In this document: piece by piece, positions 20,859 to 30,500 of the stretch | Layout of the letters: each line of letters opens with the position of its first letter | Numbering within the stretch: position 1 is the stretch's first letter | From: Cafeteria roenbergensis | Taxonomy: Eukaryota > Sar > Bigyra > Bicosoecida > Cafeteriaceae | Length of the DNA: 64,000 bases | Direction: 5' to 3' | NCBI GenBank assembly: GCA_008330645.1 | Contig: VLTN01000006.1 | Coordinates: 372,001 to 436,000, forward strand | Translations under genes and position numbers: made by a program | Notes under the pieces: model-generated | What the model was told of the DNA's origin: nothing | Databases searched by the model: none | The model's input: only the letters and a program-made list of their open reading frames with translations

Positions 20859-21006
20859 GGCCCGGCCGGCAGAGCCCGCTCTGCAGGCAGCGGCCGAAAA
20901 CAAGCAAACCAAAGGCAAAGGACGCACCGATTTGGGCGGCGTCTCGCGCGGCGTCGGGGCTCATACTTGCGCAGCGACGCTGCTGCGCTGCGCAAGAAGC
21001 AGCGGG

Positions 21007-22023
21007 ATGAGGCGCTGCCTGTCTGCGACGAGCCAGCTGTCGTCCCGGGCGCTTCGCCGCTCGTTCGCCAGCTCGACTGCTCTCGCCAGGTCCGACGACG
21101 ACGCGGCCTGGCACGCGGCGCAGGCGTGCCGACTGGTGCTCGTTTCCACAGACCCTGCAGAGAAGGCCGCTGCCCTCGGGGTCGAGCTGGGAGAAGACTT
21201 GGAGCAGGTTGCCGTGCGCTCACACGCCGCTCTCAATGTGTCTGGAGCCCCTAGCCAAGTGCTGGACACGGCCCCAGCAAGGCCAGAAAAGCCCGAGCTT
21301 GTGTACGGTCCCTTTCAGCGAGGCAACCACTCACTGCCGCAGTATTTGCTCCACTCGCTGGCGCACATCGAGCTCAATGCGGTGGACATCTACGCGCACA
21401 CCGTGGCGGCCTGGGGCCCCGGTGGGCCAAAGCACGAGGCGGGTGGCGGCTCCGCGCTGCCACCCCAGCTGTGGCTCGACCTGGCGCGCGTCGCACAGGA
21501 CGAGGCACGGCACTACTTCATGCTAGAGCGCCGAATGCGGGCCATCGGCTCGTTCTACGGCGCCATGCCCGCGCACCGGGCGCTCTGGTCGCACGCAGAG
21601 GACACCAACAACGACTTGATGGGCCGCCTTGCGGTCATCCCGATGGTGCAGGAGGCTCACGCCCTGGACAGCGGGCCCAGAATCGACGAGCGCCTACGCA
21701 GCTGCAACGACCACGCGAGCGCCGACGTCGTGGCGCAGATTGTGCAGGAGGAGGTGGACCACGTGTCGGTGGGGCTCCGCTGCTTCCAGACCGCGTCTGC
21801 CGCGCAAGGCCTCGACCCGGTGGAGGCGTTTCACGGCCGCGTGCGACAGTACGTGCCTCGGCTGCTGCCGGGGCCCTTCAACGAGGCGCTCCGCTCTCTG
21901 GCAGGCATGGGGCCGGAGTACTACAAGCCGCTCCAGTCCCCGCCGAGGAGACATCCGGACAAGCCTCGCCAGCGCAAACAGCCGAAGCAGCCCCGGCGGA
22001 AGCCAGACGCTGCCGACGCGTGA
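21007..22023 (+). CDS. DUF455 ferritin-like protein, probable mitochondrial import signal
   Basis: A single-exon gene of 338 residues from ATG at 21007. The first 27 residues (MRRCLSATSQLSSRALRRSF...) are Arg/Ser-rich without acidic residues, like a mitochondrial presequence. The DUF455 region contains the metal-ligand patterns of a ferritin-like four-helix bundle: HIELNAVDIYAH, QDEARHYFMLERRM and QEEVDHVSVGLRCF. Family landmarks RGNHSLPQYLLHS, GAMPAHRALW and LAVIPMVQEAHALD are also present. Members are related to tRNA-(MS2IO6A)-hydroxylase-type diiron proteins, but the substrate of DUF455 is not established. The last 40 residues are basic and Pro-rich. The start at 20857 also lies in frame but would add a less likely N-terminus overlapping the neighbouring gene's promoter. 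Confidence 0.93.
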   Translation: MRRCLSATSQLSSRALRRSFASSTALARSDDDAAWHAAQACRLVLVSTDPAEKAAALGVELGEDLEQVAVRSHAALNVSGAPSQVLDTAPARPEKPELVYGPFQRGNHSLPQYLLHSLAHIELNAVDIYAHTVAAWGPGGPKHEAGGGSALPPQLWLDLARVAQDEARHYFMLERRMRAIGSFYGAMPAHRALWSHAEDTNNDLMGRLAVIPMVQEAHALDSGPRIDERLRSCNDHASADVVAQIVQEEVDHVSVGLRCFQTASAAQGLDPVEAFHGRVRQYVPRLLPGPFNEALRSLAGMGPEYYKPLQSPPRRHPDKPRQRKQPKQPRRKPDAADA

Positions 22024-22395
22024 ATCCGGACACCGAGAGGCCACGTGCTTCCCCAGGGCCGCTCCGCTGTTGTCAAACTCCGCGGGATGCAGGGGGGCGG
22101 GCTGCAAGGGCCCTGGCCGTGTGATTGGCGAGGCCTGCAGCGGCCAGCACCAGCGGTCAGCTGCAGCAATGCCGAACGCGAAGTGAGCGGGCAGCAATTT
22201 CACAAGCTTGCGCATGGTGTGTGCTTGCGGAGCGGGGGGAGTGTGTGGAGGGGGAGGGGGGCAGAGAAGCCTGGCGCGCACGTGCGGTCACGACAAATGA
22301 AACAGGTCTGTGCAGGCGGCAACCACGCAATCGCTGCTGCAGGCTGTGGCGCTGGCTGCCTGCGGCAAACAGCTCCAGCCCAAGCTGCGCCAAGG
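22024..22395. other. Convergent intergenic region
   Basis: These 372 bp lie between the DUF455 stop and the stop of the FG-GAP-like gene. It contains purine-rich stretches near 22230-22265. No gene was recognised. Confidence 0.4.
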
Positions 22396-25300
22396 TCAAA
22401 ACTGGAAGGTTGCTGAGTGCATAGTTGGCCCACTGGCAGACGCCGCGGCAGATGTCACCACGTCCGACGGAGCGGCAGGTGCCGGCAGAGGACCACCCGA
22501 CTCGCTTCCTGACGAGCTGTCCCGTCGGCGGAGCGTGTCCCCGGGCTTGTGGCGACGGCTTGCCGGTCGGGCGCGGACTGGCTTTCGCTGCATGGGATTC
22601 AGTTGGTCCGTCGCAATGGGTTCACCTTGCGGCTGCTGGGAGGCGGCTGTGGCGGCCGGGCTGAGAGCAGAACTTGGAGGCGGCTCTGCCTGGTCGCCTG
22701 CCTGGTCTTGGGTGCTGGTCGTCGTCGAACTTTGAGCAGCGGCGCGGGGCACCCCGCACCGAATCTGCCCCGTCGCAACCATTGCCGTCACTGCACCAAC
22801 GACCACCCCCACGCCCAAGACTCCGAGGATCAGCGCCAGCAGGTCAGAGTTGCTCCCATCGTCGTTTGGCGCGAGGGGCGCCGGCGCCCCGGACGTGGTG
22901 TCGTCGTCCGGCCCACCGGCGTCGATCGTCAGCGACGACGAGTCCGCCGTCATCGACAGCATGCCGAGGCTGGAACGCCTGGTCGACGCCAAGCGCAGCG
23001 CTGCACTGGCCTTGTCCATGGCAGAGTCCAGGCCGCCGGACGCCTTCAGGGAAGAGCCCACTGCGCTCGCTGCCACTTCTGCGGCGCCGAGAACGCTATG
23101 CTGGTCTCCGACAGCGAGCGACACTTGCGCCCTGAGCTGGAAGGACGAGGAAGACGAGGTGTTTGTCTGTTGCGCGTCCTCGGCGAGCACCCACAGGTGG
23201 CCAAGCGGCTCTGACTCGATGGCCTGCAGCAGCGCTGACGCCGCGGCCAAGACAGCCGGAGAGGATGCCCTGCTGGCCACCGACAGCGCGGACGACCCAA
23301 CGCCGAGGCGCTGGCCCGACTTCCCGGGCTGCACCGCGGCGCTGCGGGAGGGGGCGGCGCCGGCCAGCTCTCGGCTGGCAGTCTGGTCGAGGCTTGCCCG
23401 GGCCATCTCAGCGGCTGACTGCGCCAGCGCCGAGCGCACAGCCAGCAACTCCTCTGGCAGGAACCATGACGACGGCATTCCGGACAGGATCATTTGCCAC
23501 CTGACCAGGACCACGCGGGCTGGGGCGGCGCCCTCCGCGTCGGGCGGGAGCAGCCCCGCGGACGGCATGGCCGTTGGCGAGGGCGTGGGCGAGGGAACGC
23601 GAGTAGGGGCCGCAGAGGCCGAAGGGGTCGACGACGGGGTGGGCGAGGGCGAGGGCGGGAGGTAGACGCTGCACGGGTCTGCCGGGGCCTTTGATAGCAC
23701 GGCCCCGTCGGCGGTGGCACCTGTGTCGGAGTAGTCGAGGAACTGAGGGGCGTTCTCCCACACGGTGGCGGCTCCCCGCCTGACGATGGACAGAGGCTCG
23801 TTGGCGCCCGAGGCGGACTGGCCGGCGACCAAGCTCAAATTGAACTTCGCCGAAGGAGCCCCCCCCACCAGCATGGGAAGCCCGCGCTCGCGGCGCTGCC
23901 CCACCGGCAGCGACATGGACGCAGCGAACTGCATGACTTCGGGCTGCAGGCCCTGGGAAGAGTCCGAGCCCCACACCTCCATTGCAAGGGCCAGGCCGAG
24001 GGACGCTGCGGCGCGGAGCCCAAGCGCTGTCGACTCCCGAACCGAGGCGGCAGAGCCGTTCGTTGCCCAAAAGGGCACCGAGCCCAGCGAGGACACCCCG
24101 GCGCGCGATGCGGGAGCAGTGGCGGGCAGCTCATGGATCGCAGCCACGGGCGAATCCAAGAGCTCGGCAGCGGTGTTCTCCCACGCTTGAGCCGCGTCGA
24201 TGACGACGGGGCGCGAGGTGAAGGTTCCCCCAAGAGCAGCGCCGTCGCACCACTCCGGCCAGCGTGTGTCCGTGGTGTTGCGGCTCAGCCCGGCCAGCGG
24301 CTCTTCCCAAGCGCTGGAGCGCTCGCCGCCGGGCCGAATCATGCCAAAGCCAATTACGGCGCCAAAGCCGTCGGCGGGCCCAAGCGCGCCTCCTCCGCCC
24401 GACGTCGACCCGTTTTGGAACACGGCGGTGGCTCCCTGGGAGCTGGCAAAGAAGAGCTCCACTCCCGGGGCCATACCACCAGCGGGGCGGTGCGGGAAGG
24501 ACCGTCCCGTGACGGTCGAGGTCACACCGTCCGCGTCCACCGTAACGGCCGCTTCCTGCGCGCGTGGCGTGGGCGGAGTGAAGCCCAGAGATCCCACGCC
24601 GAACTGCGATGTGTTGAGGCCAACGGACGATGTGCCAGCCGAGACCTCGACCTGCGCGCCAAAGGCGTCTTCCGAGGAGAGCGTGGACATGGGCATGCGG
24701 AGGATCACCGAGGGGGCCACGGCCAGCGTCGTCAGCACGCGGCCCTGCCCCTGAAACCGCTCCCTTGCCAAGTGCGCCGCCTCCAGAGCGGCATTGAGCC
24801 CGCAGAAAAGCTGCAACGCCCCCACCCGCATCAGCGTCTCGAACTGCGAGAGGGACAGGTCTGCACCTGGGTCCCCAGCGAGGATGCAGCCCGAGGCGGG
24901 CAGCCATGCCACGGAGTCCCCGAAGACTGACGTCCATGAGGGGTTGGACCCGTGAGCGAGGTTGGAGGAGCCGGTGCCGGCGAAGGCCACGGCGACGGGG
25001 ACGCCAGGCCCAAGCCCCAGCGCGTGGATGGGGCCTTCCGCGAGCGCCCTCAGCGAAGCGGGAGCAAGCAGGGCGGCGCCGAGGCGCGAGGTCATCGCCA
25101 CGTAGCCGTCCATGGGCAGCATCGGCAGGCGAGCGTCGGCGTCGACGCGACCCGCCACGGCTGCAGCGCGAGCCTCATCGATGCGGGTCAGGTTCACAGC
25201 CACCAGAACGACAGAGCTTGACGTCATGCCGACGACGAGGGCGCCGGAGCGCGAGTCGCAGGAGATGCCGTTGGCGAAGTGAGTGACGGTGTGCGGCTGA

Positions 25301-26196
25301 TCGGACAAGGCGTCCCCGTAGGAGGCACGAGCAGCCGACCCGGCCAGCTCCTGCACCGATGTGATGTGGCGCATGATGGCGCGCTGCTCGTCCCAGCCGT
25401 ACATGTGAACGCCTCCGCCGGCCAAGAAGCCCCCCGTTGCCCCCACCATCAGCAGCGCCGTGCCCTCGCAGGCTGCCATGGACTCCCCAAAGTACTGAGC
25501 GTACCGCGTGAAGGGATCTTGCGGCTCCTTGTATGTCAGCCGCTGGCGAAGCACCCACGGGCAGCCCTCGATGGCGCTGACCGGGCCGCCGAACGCCCAT
25601 GCTGGCAGCGGCGACGCGGCGCCCGTGGCGGTCCCAGCAAGCTCCGCGCGACGCACGACGCAAGCCGGCGAAGGGGTCCACACATACACCGACCCCTCGC
25701 CGTTGTTGTCTGACAGGGAGGCGGCGGCAACGACAACTGTTCGGGCGAAGCTGCCTCCGATGGCAACCGCTGTCGCATCCAGCGCGCCCAGCCGCTGCCC
25801 GAACGACTGCGCGACGGGCCGCCTCGGCGGGGGCACCGTGATGTTAGCAATCACGTCCTCTGGGAGCGCCAGCGATGCGATTTCTCGCAGGGTCGGCTGG
25901 GCGCCGGGTCTGGAGGCGAACACCACCACGCGTCCCCGGCGCAAGCCGCTCGGCAGCTCCCAGTCTGGCGCGCCGGCCACCAGAAGGGTTTCGGCGCCCC
26001 CGGCTAGCCCACCGGTGCCCGCCGGGGCGGCGATTGCGCGAACTGTTCGGCCAAGGCCCTCGCTGCTGGTCCCGGAGCCAGTCGCGGCAGTCTTTGGGCA
26101 CATGTTGCCTTCAGCGACAAACTGCGGCTCCGGCGCCCAGGAAGACAGGGCCCTCGCGGCCATTGCCCCGAGCAAGGTTGTCACGACTGCTCGCAT
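22396..26196 (-). CDS. Large FG-GAP-like single-pass surface protein
   Basis: A single-exon minus-strand gene of 1266 residues from ATG at 26196. It begins with a signal peptide (MRAVVTTLLGAMAARALS). The ectodomain has repeated beta-propeller-like FG-GAP units: FGQRLGALDATAVAIGG (about 128), YFGESMAACEGTALLMVGA (about 233), VFGDSVAWLPASGCILAG (about 423) and EDAFGAQVEV (about 510). These resemble integrin-alpha-type blades. A Ser/Pro/Thr stalk lies at about 843-880, followed by a membrane-proximal region that might be an autoproteolysis or SEA-like module (speculative). One transmembrane segment follows at about 1118-1140, then a Ser/Pro/Arg-rich cytoplasmic tail of about 125 residues. N-glycosylation sequons are scattered through the ectodomain. 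The architecture suggests an adhesion or recognition receptor. Upstream in-frame residues beyond the ATG lack signal-peptide character. Confidence 0.82.
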   Translation of the reverse strand: MRAVVTTLLGAMAARALSSWAPEPQFVAEGNMCPKTAATGSGTSSEGLGRTVRAIAAPAGTGGLAGGAETLLVAGAPDWELPSGLRRGRVVVFASRPGAQPTLREIASLALPEDVIANITVPPPRRPVAQSFGQRLGALDATAVAIGGSFARTVVVAAASLSDNNGEGSVYVWTPSPACVVRRAELAGTATGAASPLPAWAFGGPVSAIEGCPWVLRQRLTYKEPQDPFTRYAQYFGESMAACEGTALLMVGATGGFLAGGGVHMYGWDEQRAIMRHITSVQELAGSAARASYGDALSDQPHTVTHFANGISCDSRSGALVVGMTSSSVVLVAVNLTRIDEARAAAVAGRVDADARLPMLPMDGYVAMTSRLGAALLAPASLRALAEGPIHALGLGPGVPVAVAFAGTGSSNLAHGSNPSWTSVFGDSVAWLPASGCILAGDPGADLSLSQFETLMRVGALQLFCGLNAALEAAHLARERFQGQGRVLTTLAVAPSVILRMPMSTLSSEDAFGAQVEVSAGTSSVGLNTSQFGVGSLGFTPPTPRAQEAAVTVDADGVTSTVTGRSFPHRPAGGMAPGVELFFASSQGATAVFQNGSTSGGGGALGPADGFGAVIGFGMIRPGGERSSAWEEPLAGLSRNTTDTRWPEWCDGAALGGTFTSRPVVIDAAQAWENTAAELLDSPVAAIHELPATAPASRAGVSSLGSVPFWATNGSAASVRESTALGLRAAASLGLALAMEVWGSDSSQGLQPEVMQFAASMSLPVGQRRERGLPMLVGGAPSAKFNLSLVAGQSASGANEPLSIVRRGAATVWENAPQFLDYSDTGATADGAVLSKAPADPCSVYLPPSPSPTPSSTPSASAAPTRVPSPTPSPTAMPSAGLLPPDAEGAAPARVVLVRWQMILSGMPSSWFLPEELLAVRSALAQSAAEMARASLDQTASRELAGAAPSRSAAVQPGKSGQRLGVGSSALSVASRASSPAVLAAASALLQAIESEPLGHLWVLAEDAQQTNTSSSSSFQLRAQVSLAVGDQHSVLGAAEVAASAVGSSLKASGGLDSAMDKASAALRLASTRRSSLGMLSMTADSSSLTIDAGGPDDDTTSGAPAPLAPNDDGSNSDLLALILGVLGVGVVVGAVTAMVATGQIRCGVPRAAAQSSTTTSTQDQAGDQAEPPPSSALSPAATAASQQPQGEPIATDQLNPMQRKPVRARPASRRHKPGDTLRRRDSSSGSESGGPLPAPAAPSDVVTSAAASASGPTMHSATFQF

Positions 26197-26704
26197 TGCT
26201 AGCACAACCGGGAACCGGGGTCGCCGCGCGCTCCGGCTGAAGCGGCGCGGCAAAAGTGGAAGGCCAGGGCTTCCGGCAGCTCGCAGAAAAAAAAACTGGG
26301 AAAACTTTCGACTGCGGTCGCTGCCATCGACCGGGCGGCGTGCGCTCCCCTCCCCCCCCACCCTCCCCGGCAGCACGGTGCTCTCCGCCGTGGCCAGAGG
26401 GCGCCAGACACCGGGCACCTGCGCCGAAGAGCGGCCCAGCGACGGGAGCGCTCGATGCCCGGCGAGCTCCGGGAGCGCTCGCAAATCAGCGTGAAGGGAG
26501 ATTTGCCGGCAACGCATATTTGGGCGGGTGGCAATGCGGCGACACATCGCAGCCAGCGCGACAGGAAGTCGCAGCCCCTTCAGCTTGGGAAACGGGTGCA
26601 CAATTGCACTGCGGCCACGCACGTCCACACACACTCGACACGCACTCCATAGCATCACCACGAAGCGGGGCGTCTGCCCACAAGCAACACGAGCTGGCGC
26701 TGCC
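26197..26704. other. Intergenic region upstream of FG-GAP-like gene
   Basis: These 508 bp separate two minus-strand genes and should carry the FG-GAP-like gene promoter and the RSP11-like 3' UTR. It includes an A9 run near 26286-26294. No coding sequence is supported. Confidence 0.4.
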
Positions 26705-27304
26705 CTACTCGTCCTCGGCTCCCTTGCTCTCCCCGTCAGCGCCCGTCGGGGCCTCCACCTCGATCCCCACCTCCTCTGCCCTCTCCGCTGCGCACTTGGC
26801 GAAGTACCTGCGCGAGTGAGGATCACAGAGGCATCGCCAGCAAGCCAAGACCTGACGCAGGCGGGGCCAGTGTATCAAACAGAGCCGCCCGCAACCCCGT
26901 TCCGCTCGCGCGCGCGCGCGCGCCCCACAGCGACCCAGCACGACGCAAGGCCGACAGGCACCTACCGCACACGCGGCTCCCGCCAGCAGTACCCCGGCCG
27001 ACGCTGCAGGCGGTGAAGCCCTGGCGCCGGAAGCACCGCGTGCTCTGGTTCTCCGGGCTGGCGCAAGGTGCAGCCAGGCGAGCGTGGGCCTCGCGTGCGC
27101 ACACAGCGCTTGGCTGTTGCCCGCAGCAGCACGCGGACGGAGGAGGGGAGGGGGGGAGTCTCACTCGGCGCTCCAGGCGACCACGTCCTCCGGCTTGGCG
27201 CGAATGACGGCCTTGGTCCATTGCTTGATCACGTCCGGCAGGGCGTCTGGGACGCGGATCTGCTCGGCGCTGTACAGCGGACTCTCGTCCATTGCGAAAG
27301 CCAT
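26705..27304 (-). CDS. Ropporin/RSP11-like RIIa-domain protein
   Basis: Minus-strand exons are 27304-27165 and 26807-26705 with a 357-bp GTGAGA...GCGCAG intron; a microsatellite of CG repeats lies inside it. The spliced 80-residue protein contains a compact RIIa docking domain: YSAEQIRVPDALPDVIKQWTK, then VIRAKPEDVVAWSA joined across the intron to EYFAKC. This matches the YCAEQIKVP-LP-ILK-fTKA-IR pattern of Chlamydomonas RSP11 and mammalian ropporin/ROPN1L. The family sits in the flagellar radial spoke and binds AKAP-type amphipathic helices such as RSP3. A short acidic tail follows. An alternative start at 27292 gives 76 residues. The gene implies a motile 9+2 flagellum. Confidence 0.9.
26907..26923. 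repeat. (CG)n microsatellite in RSP11-like intron
   Basis: A pure alternating CG run of about 17 bases lies within the intron of the RSP11-like gene. Confidence 0.9.
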
Positions 27305-27501
27305 GGCGGCCTCGACGAGTGAGGCCCTCGCGGCGGGGCCGCCCCATGCGCTTGCCAAACGGCCAAGCGCGGGCTCTGCGCAAAACAGCCGGCAGAGCCA
27401 GCGGGGCCAGGGCGACGACGTCCAGCCGCAATGGCCAGCCGCTCATCCGACCACCGCGACTGACGCTTGGGACCCCAGCACTGGCGCGTCCCGCCTCAGC
27501 A

Positions 27502-30500
27502 ATGTTCCGGATGCGCGTTGCGCTCTTGGGCGCCGCGCTGTTGGCCGCAGGTGAGCCCTTCCTCCGAGCTCGGGGCGCCCCGACTTGCGCGGCAAGCGAG
27601 CTGGCCCCGCAATCTGGTCCCGCGCTCAGGGCGCAGCCATCGCGCGAGCGCGCGCTCAGCCCGCCGCAGCAGCATTGCCAGTGATCTCGGCGCGGGGCGA
27701 CTGTGGCGCTCGCGCGCGGCCGGGGGGCGCCCCGGACGGACCCTGGGCCTGCGCGCTTTGCGCAGACTCGACTCTCGCAGCCTCCGCCTCCCGGCAGCAC
27801 CAGCGCCTGGCTGCGGTGGTGGGCGGGCCTGCATAGCAGGCACCAGGCATGGCCTTCGTGGAGGCGGTGGCGTGGGGCTGCTTCAGGCCCAAGGAAGCCG
27901 GGGCCGGGCGGCGCGGCTCGCGGCTCTGGTCCTTGTCGTTTTCAGACACGCCGCTCCATCGCCGGCAGAGGGCGATTGCCTCGCGCCGCAGCCCGCCCGC
28001 CCCCGGGCCCCAAAGGGCGCCCTGCCCCATGTCCCTCGTGGCTTCGACAGTCCAGCTCGATCCCCCCTCTGGTGAGCCCGCCCCCCTTCCCACCCTTGCG
28101 CAGTTGCCACTGCCGCCAGCGTTCGCCAGGGCTCCTGGACTTCGGACGCGTCCCTTGTTCAGTCGGGCGCCCGCCGCCTCCGCTCCACTGCCCATGTGGC
28201 TGCCCGCGGCGTGGAGGAGGAGCTCAAGGAGAAGAAGGAGAAGAAGGCCGACCTTGACACCAAGATCAAGGCCGCCGAGGCCGAGGGCAAGAACACCCTG
28301 GACCAGATCAAGAAGCTCGAGGACGAGTTCGCCAACATGGCGACCAAGATCGCCAACGACCCCAAGGAGAAGGAAAAGCACGAGGTGCGCTTGGACGTGG
28401 CGCGCGTGCAGGGCGAGCTGAAGACCGTGAACGCCGACATCGCGACGCTTCAGAAGCAGGTGCAGGCCTTCGCCACCAAGTACCAGGAGGTCGAGGACGA
28501 GTTCCGCAGCCTCAACAGCCAGATGAACGAGCTCGCGGTGCAGCAGGCCAGCGAGAACCGCACCGCTGACCGCCTCGCCGACGTCAAGGCGGAGCGCGAG
28601 AAGCAGATCGAGGCCGTCCGCGCCGAGCAGCGCCGCGCCGACAACGACCTTCGCAACGTCACCGAGACCAACGCGGCCCGGGAGCAGAAGCTGCAGAAGG
28701 CCATCAGCGAGGTGTCCACCACTGCTGCCTCGCTCGAGGCTGAGGTCGAGAAGCTCAAGGCCGCCCTTGAGGAGCTCAAGCAGCGCATCGCCAACCAGCT
28801 CTCGTCCATCACCGTGCACCAGCAGAAGCTCGACACCGAGACGGAGCGCACTCACGACCTTGAGGGCCGCCTGGAGCGCTCGATCGAGTCCCGCGAGCAG
28901 CTGACCAAGCAGCTGGAAGAGCACCGCACCATGCTCGGGGAGGCCAAGGCCGGCTACGAGGTTGCCGAGGCGGCTCTCCAGAAGCTTCACAACTCCACCG
29001 ACGTGCTCCGCGTTGAGGTCAAGACCCTCACCACCGAGTACCGCCACCTGACGGAGCTCCGCTCCAACGCCACCGACGAGGTGGACAAGCTGGAGGAGAA
29101 CACTGACCGCCTGGCCATCCTGATCGACGAGGCCAACGGCGCCGTGGACATGCTGCACGAGCGCGTCAACAAGGAGCGCGAGGCCATCGAGGCGGAGAAG
29201 GCCGACCACGAGGAGACTGCGGCCGGCATCGCATCGGCCACCAAGGCCATCCGCAGCACCCTGACCCGCCTTCACTCTGCCGTCGACAGCCGCGAGGCTG
29301 CTCACGAGCGCGCCAAGCAGGTCACTGCCGCCCGCTTCGACCTCGTCCGCACCGTCGCCCGCCTTGCCATCAAGGTCGGCCCCGAGGGAGCCTCTGGCGA
29401 GGACCGCTCCTGCCCGTGCGCCCTGATCACCGTCGAGGAGGCCGAGGAGGCCGGCCTTGACGAGCCGGAGGTGATGGCTCTTGCCAAGTGCCAGCACGAG
29501 TGCGAGCGCCGCCGCTTCTGCGGCGAGCAGTGCAAGCGCAACCGCGCAGCCCGCGAGGCCGCGGCCAAGAAGGCCGAGATCAAGGAGAAGGCCGAGGAGG
29601 TCGCCCACGAGGCCGCGCTCGACGCCACCGAGAAGGCCGCCCCTGTCGCCAACGCCAGCGCTGCCCAGGAGGCCCAGGCCGCCATTGTCGTGAAGAAGCA
29701 CGACGCCGACGAGGCAAAGCACCTCGCCGAGCTCGAGCACGAGGCCTCCGAGCGCCGCCAGGGCGCCGAGCTCGCTGCCATGGCCCACCAGGCTGCGTCC
29801 GAGGCTCTCCTCCGCGCCGCCAAGGCGCTTGCCACCCTCTCTAGCGCCGCCGCGGAGGGAAACCTCGACACCGTCGCCCAGGTTGTCGACACCACCCTCA
29901 AGGCTGCGCTCGCCGACGCCGCGGACGCCCTCGAGCGCGCCGGCCAGGAGGCCGCCCGCACCATCAAGCCCGGCAAGGAGGGCAGCGAGGCGTCTCGCAA
30001 CCACGCCATGGTGACGTCTCACCTCGTGACCGCCGCCAAGGGCATCTCCAAGATCGCCACCGCCATCATCCAGGGCGCCGACCCGCAGGACCTGTCCGAT
30101 GCCGAGCAGGAGGTGCAGGCCGCCCTCACCGAGGCTGCCACCGTGCTCGAGGCCGCTGGGTCCGAGGCCGTCATCGCCGCCGCCTCTCTCGAGGCCGCCA
30201 GCTCCGGCGCCGACGAGGAAGGCGAGGTTGAGACCAAGCAGGAGAAGGCTTACTCCGACGATGCCGCCAAGGCCTTCAAGGAGGCTGCCAGCGTGCTGGG
30301 CCAGGCCGCCGACGAGACCGAGAAGGCCGACGTGGCGAAGAAGGCTGAGGAGCTCAAGTCGAGCCACAAGTCTTCCGCTGACACCATCCGCAACGTCGCC
30401 GCGTCCATCAGCGCCGCCGTCTCGTCGGCCCGCATCAGCAAGGCCCACGAGGCCGAGGCCGAGGCTGACCGCGCCAACGTGGAGGCCCACGTGTCCACGG

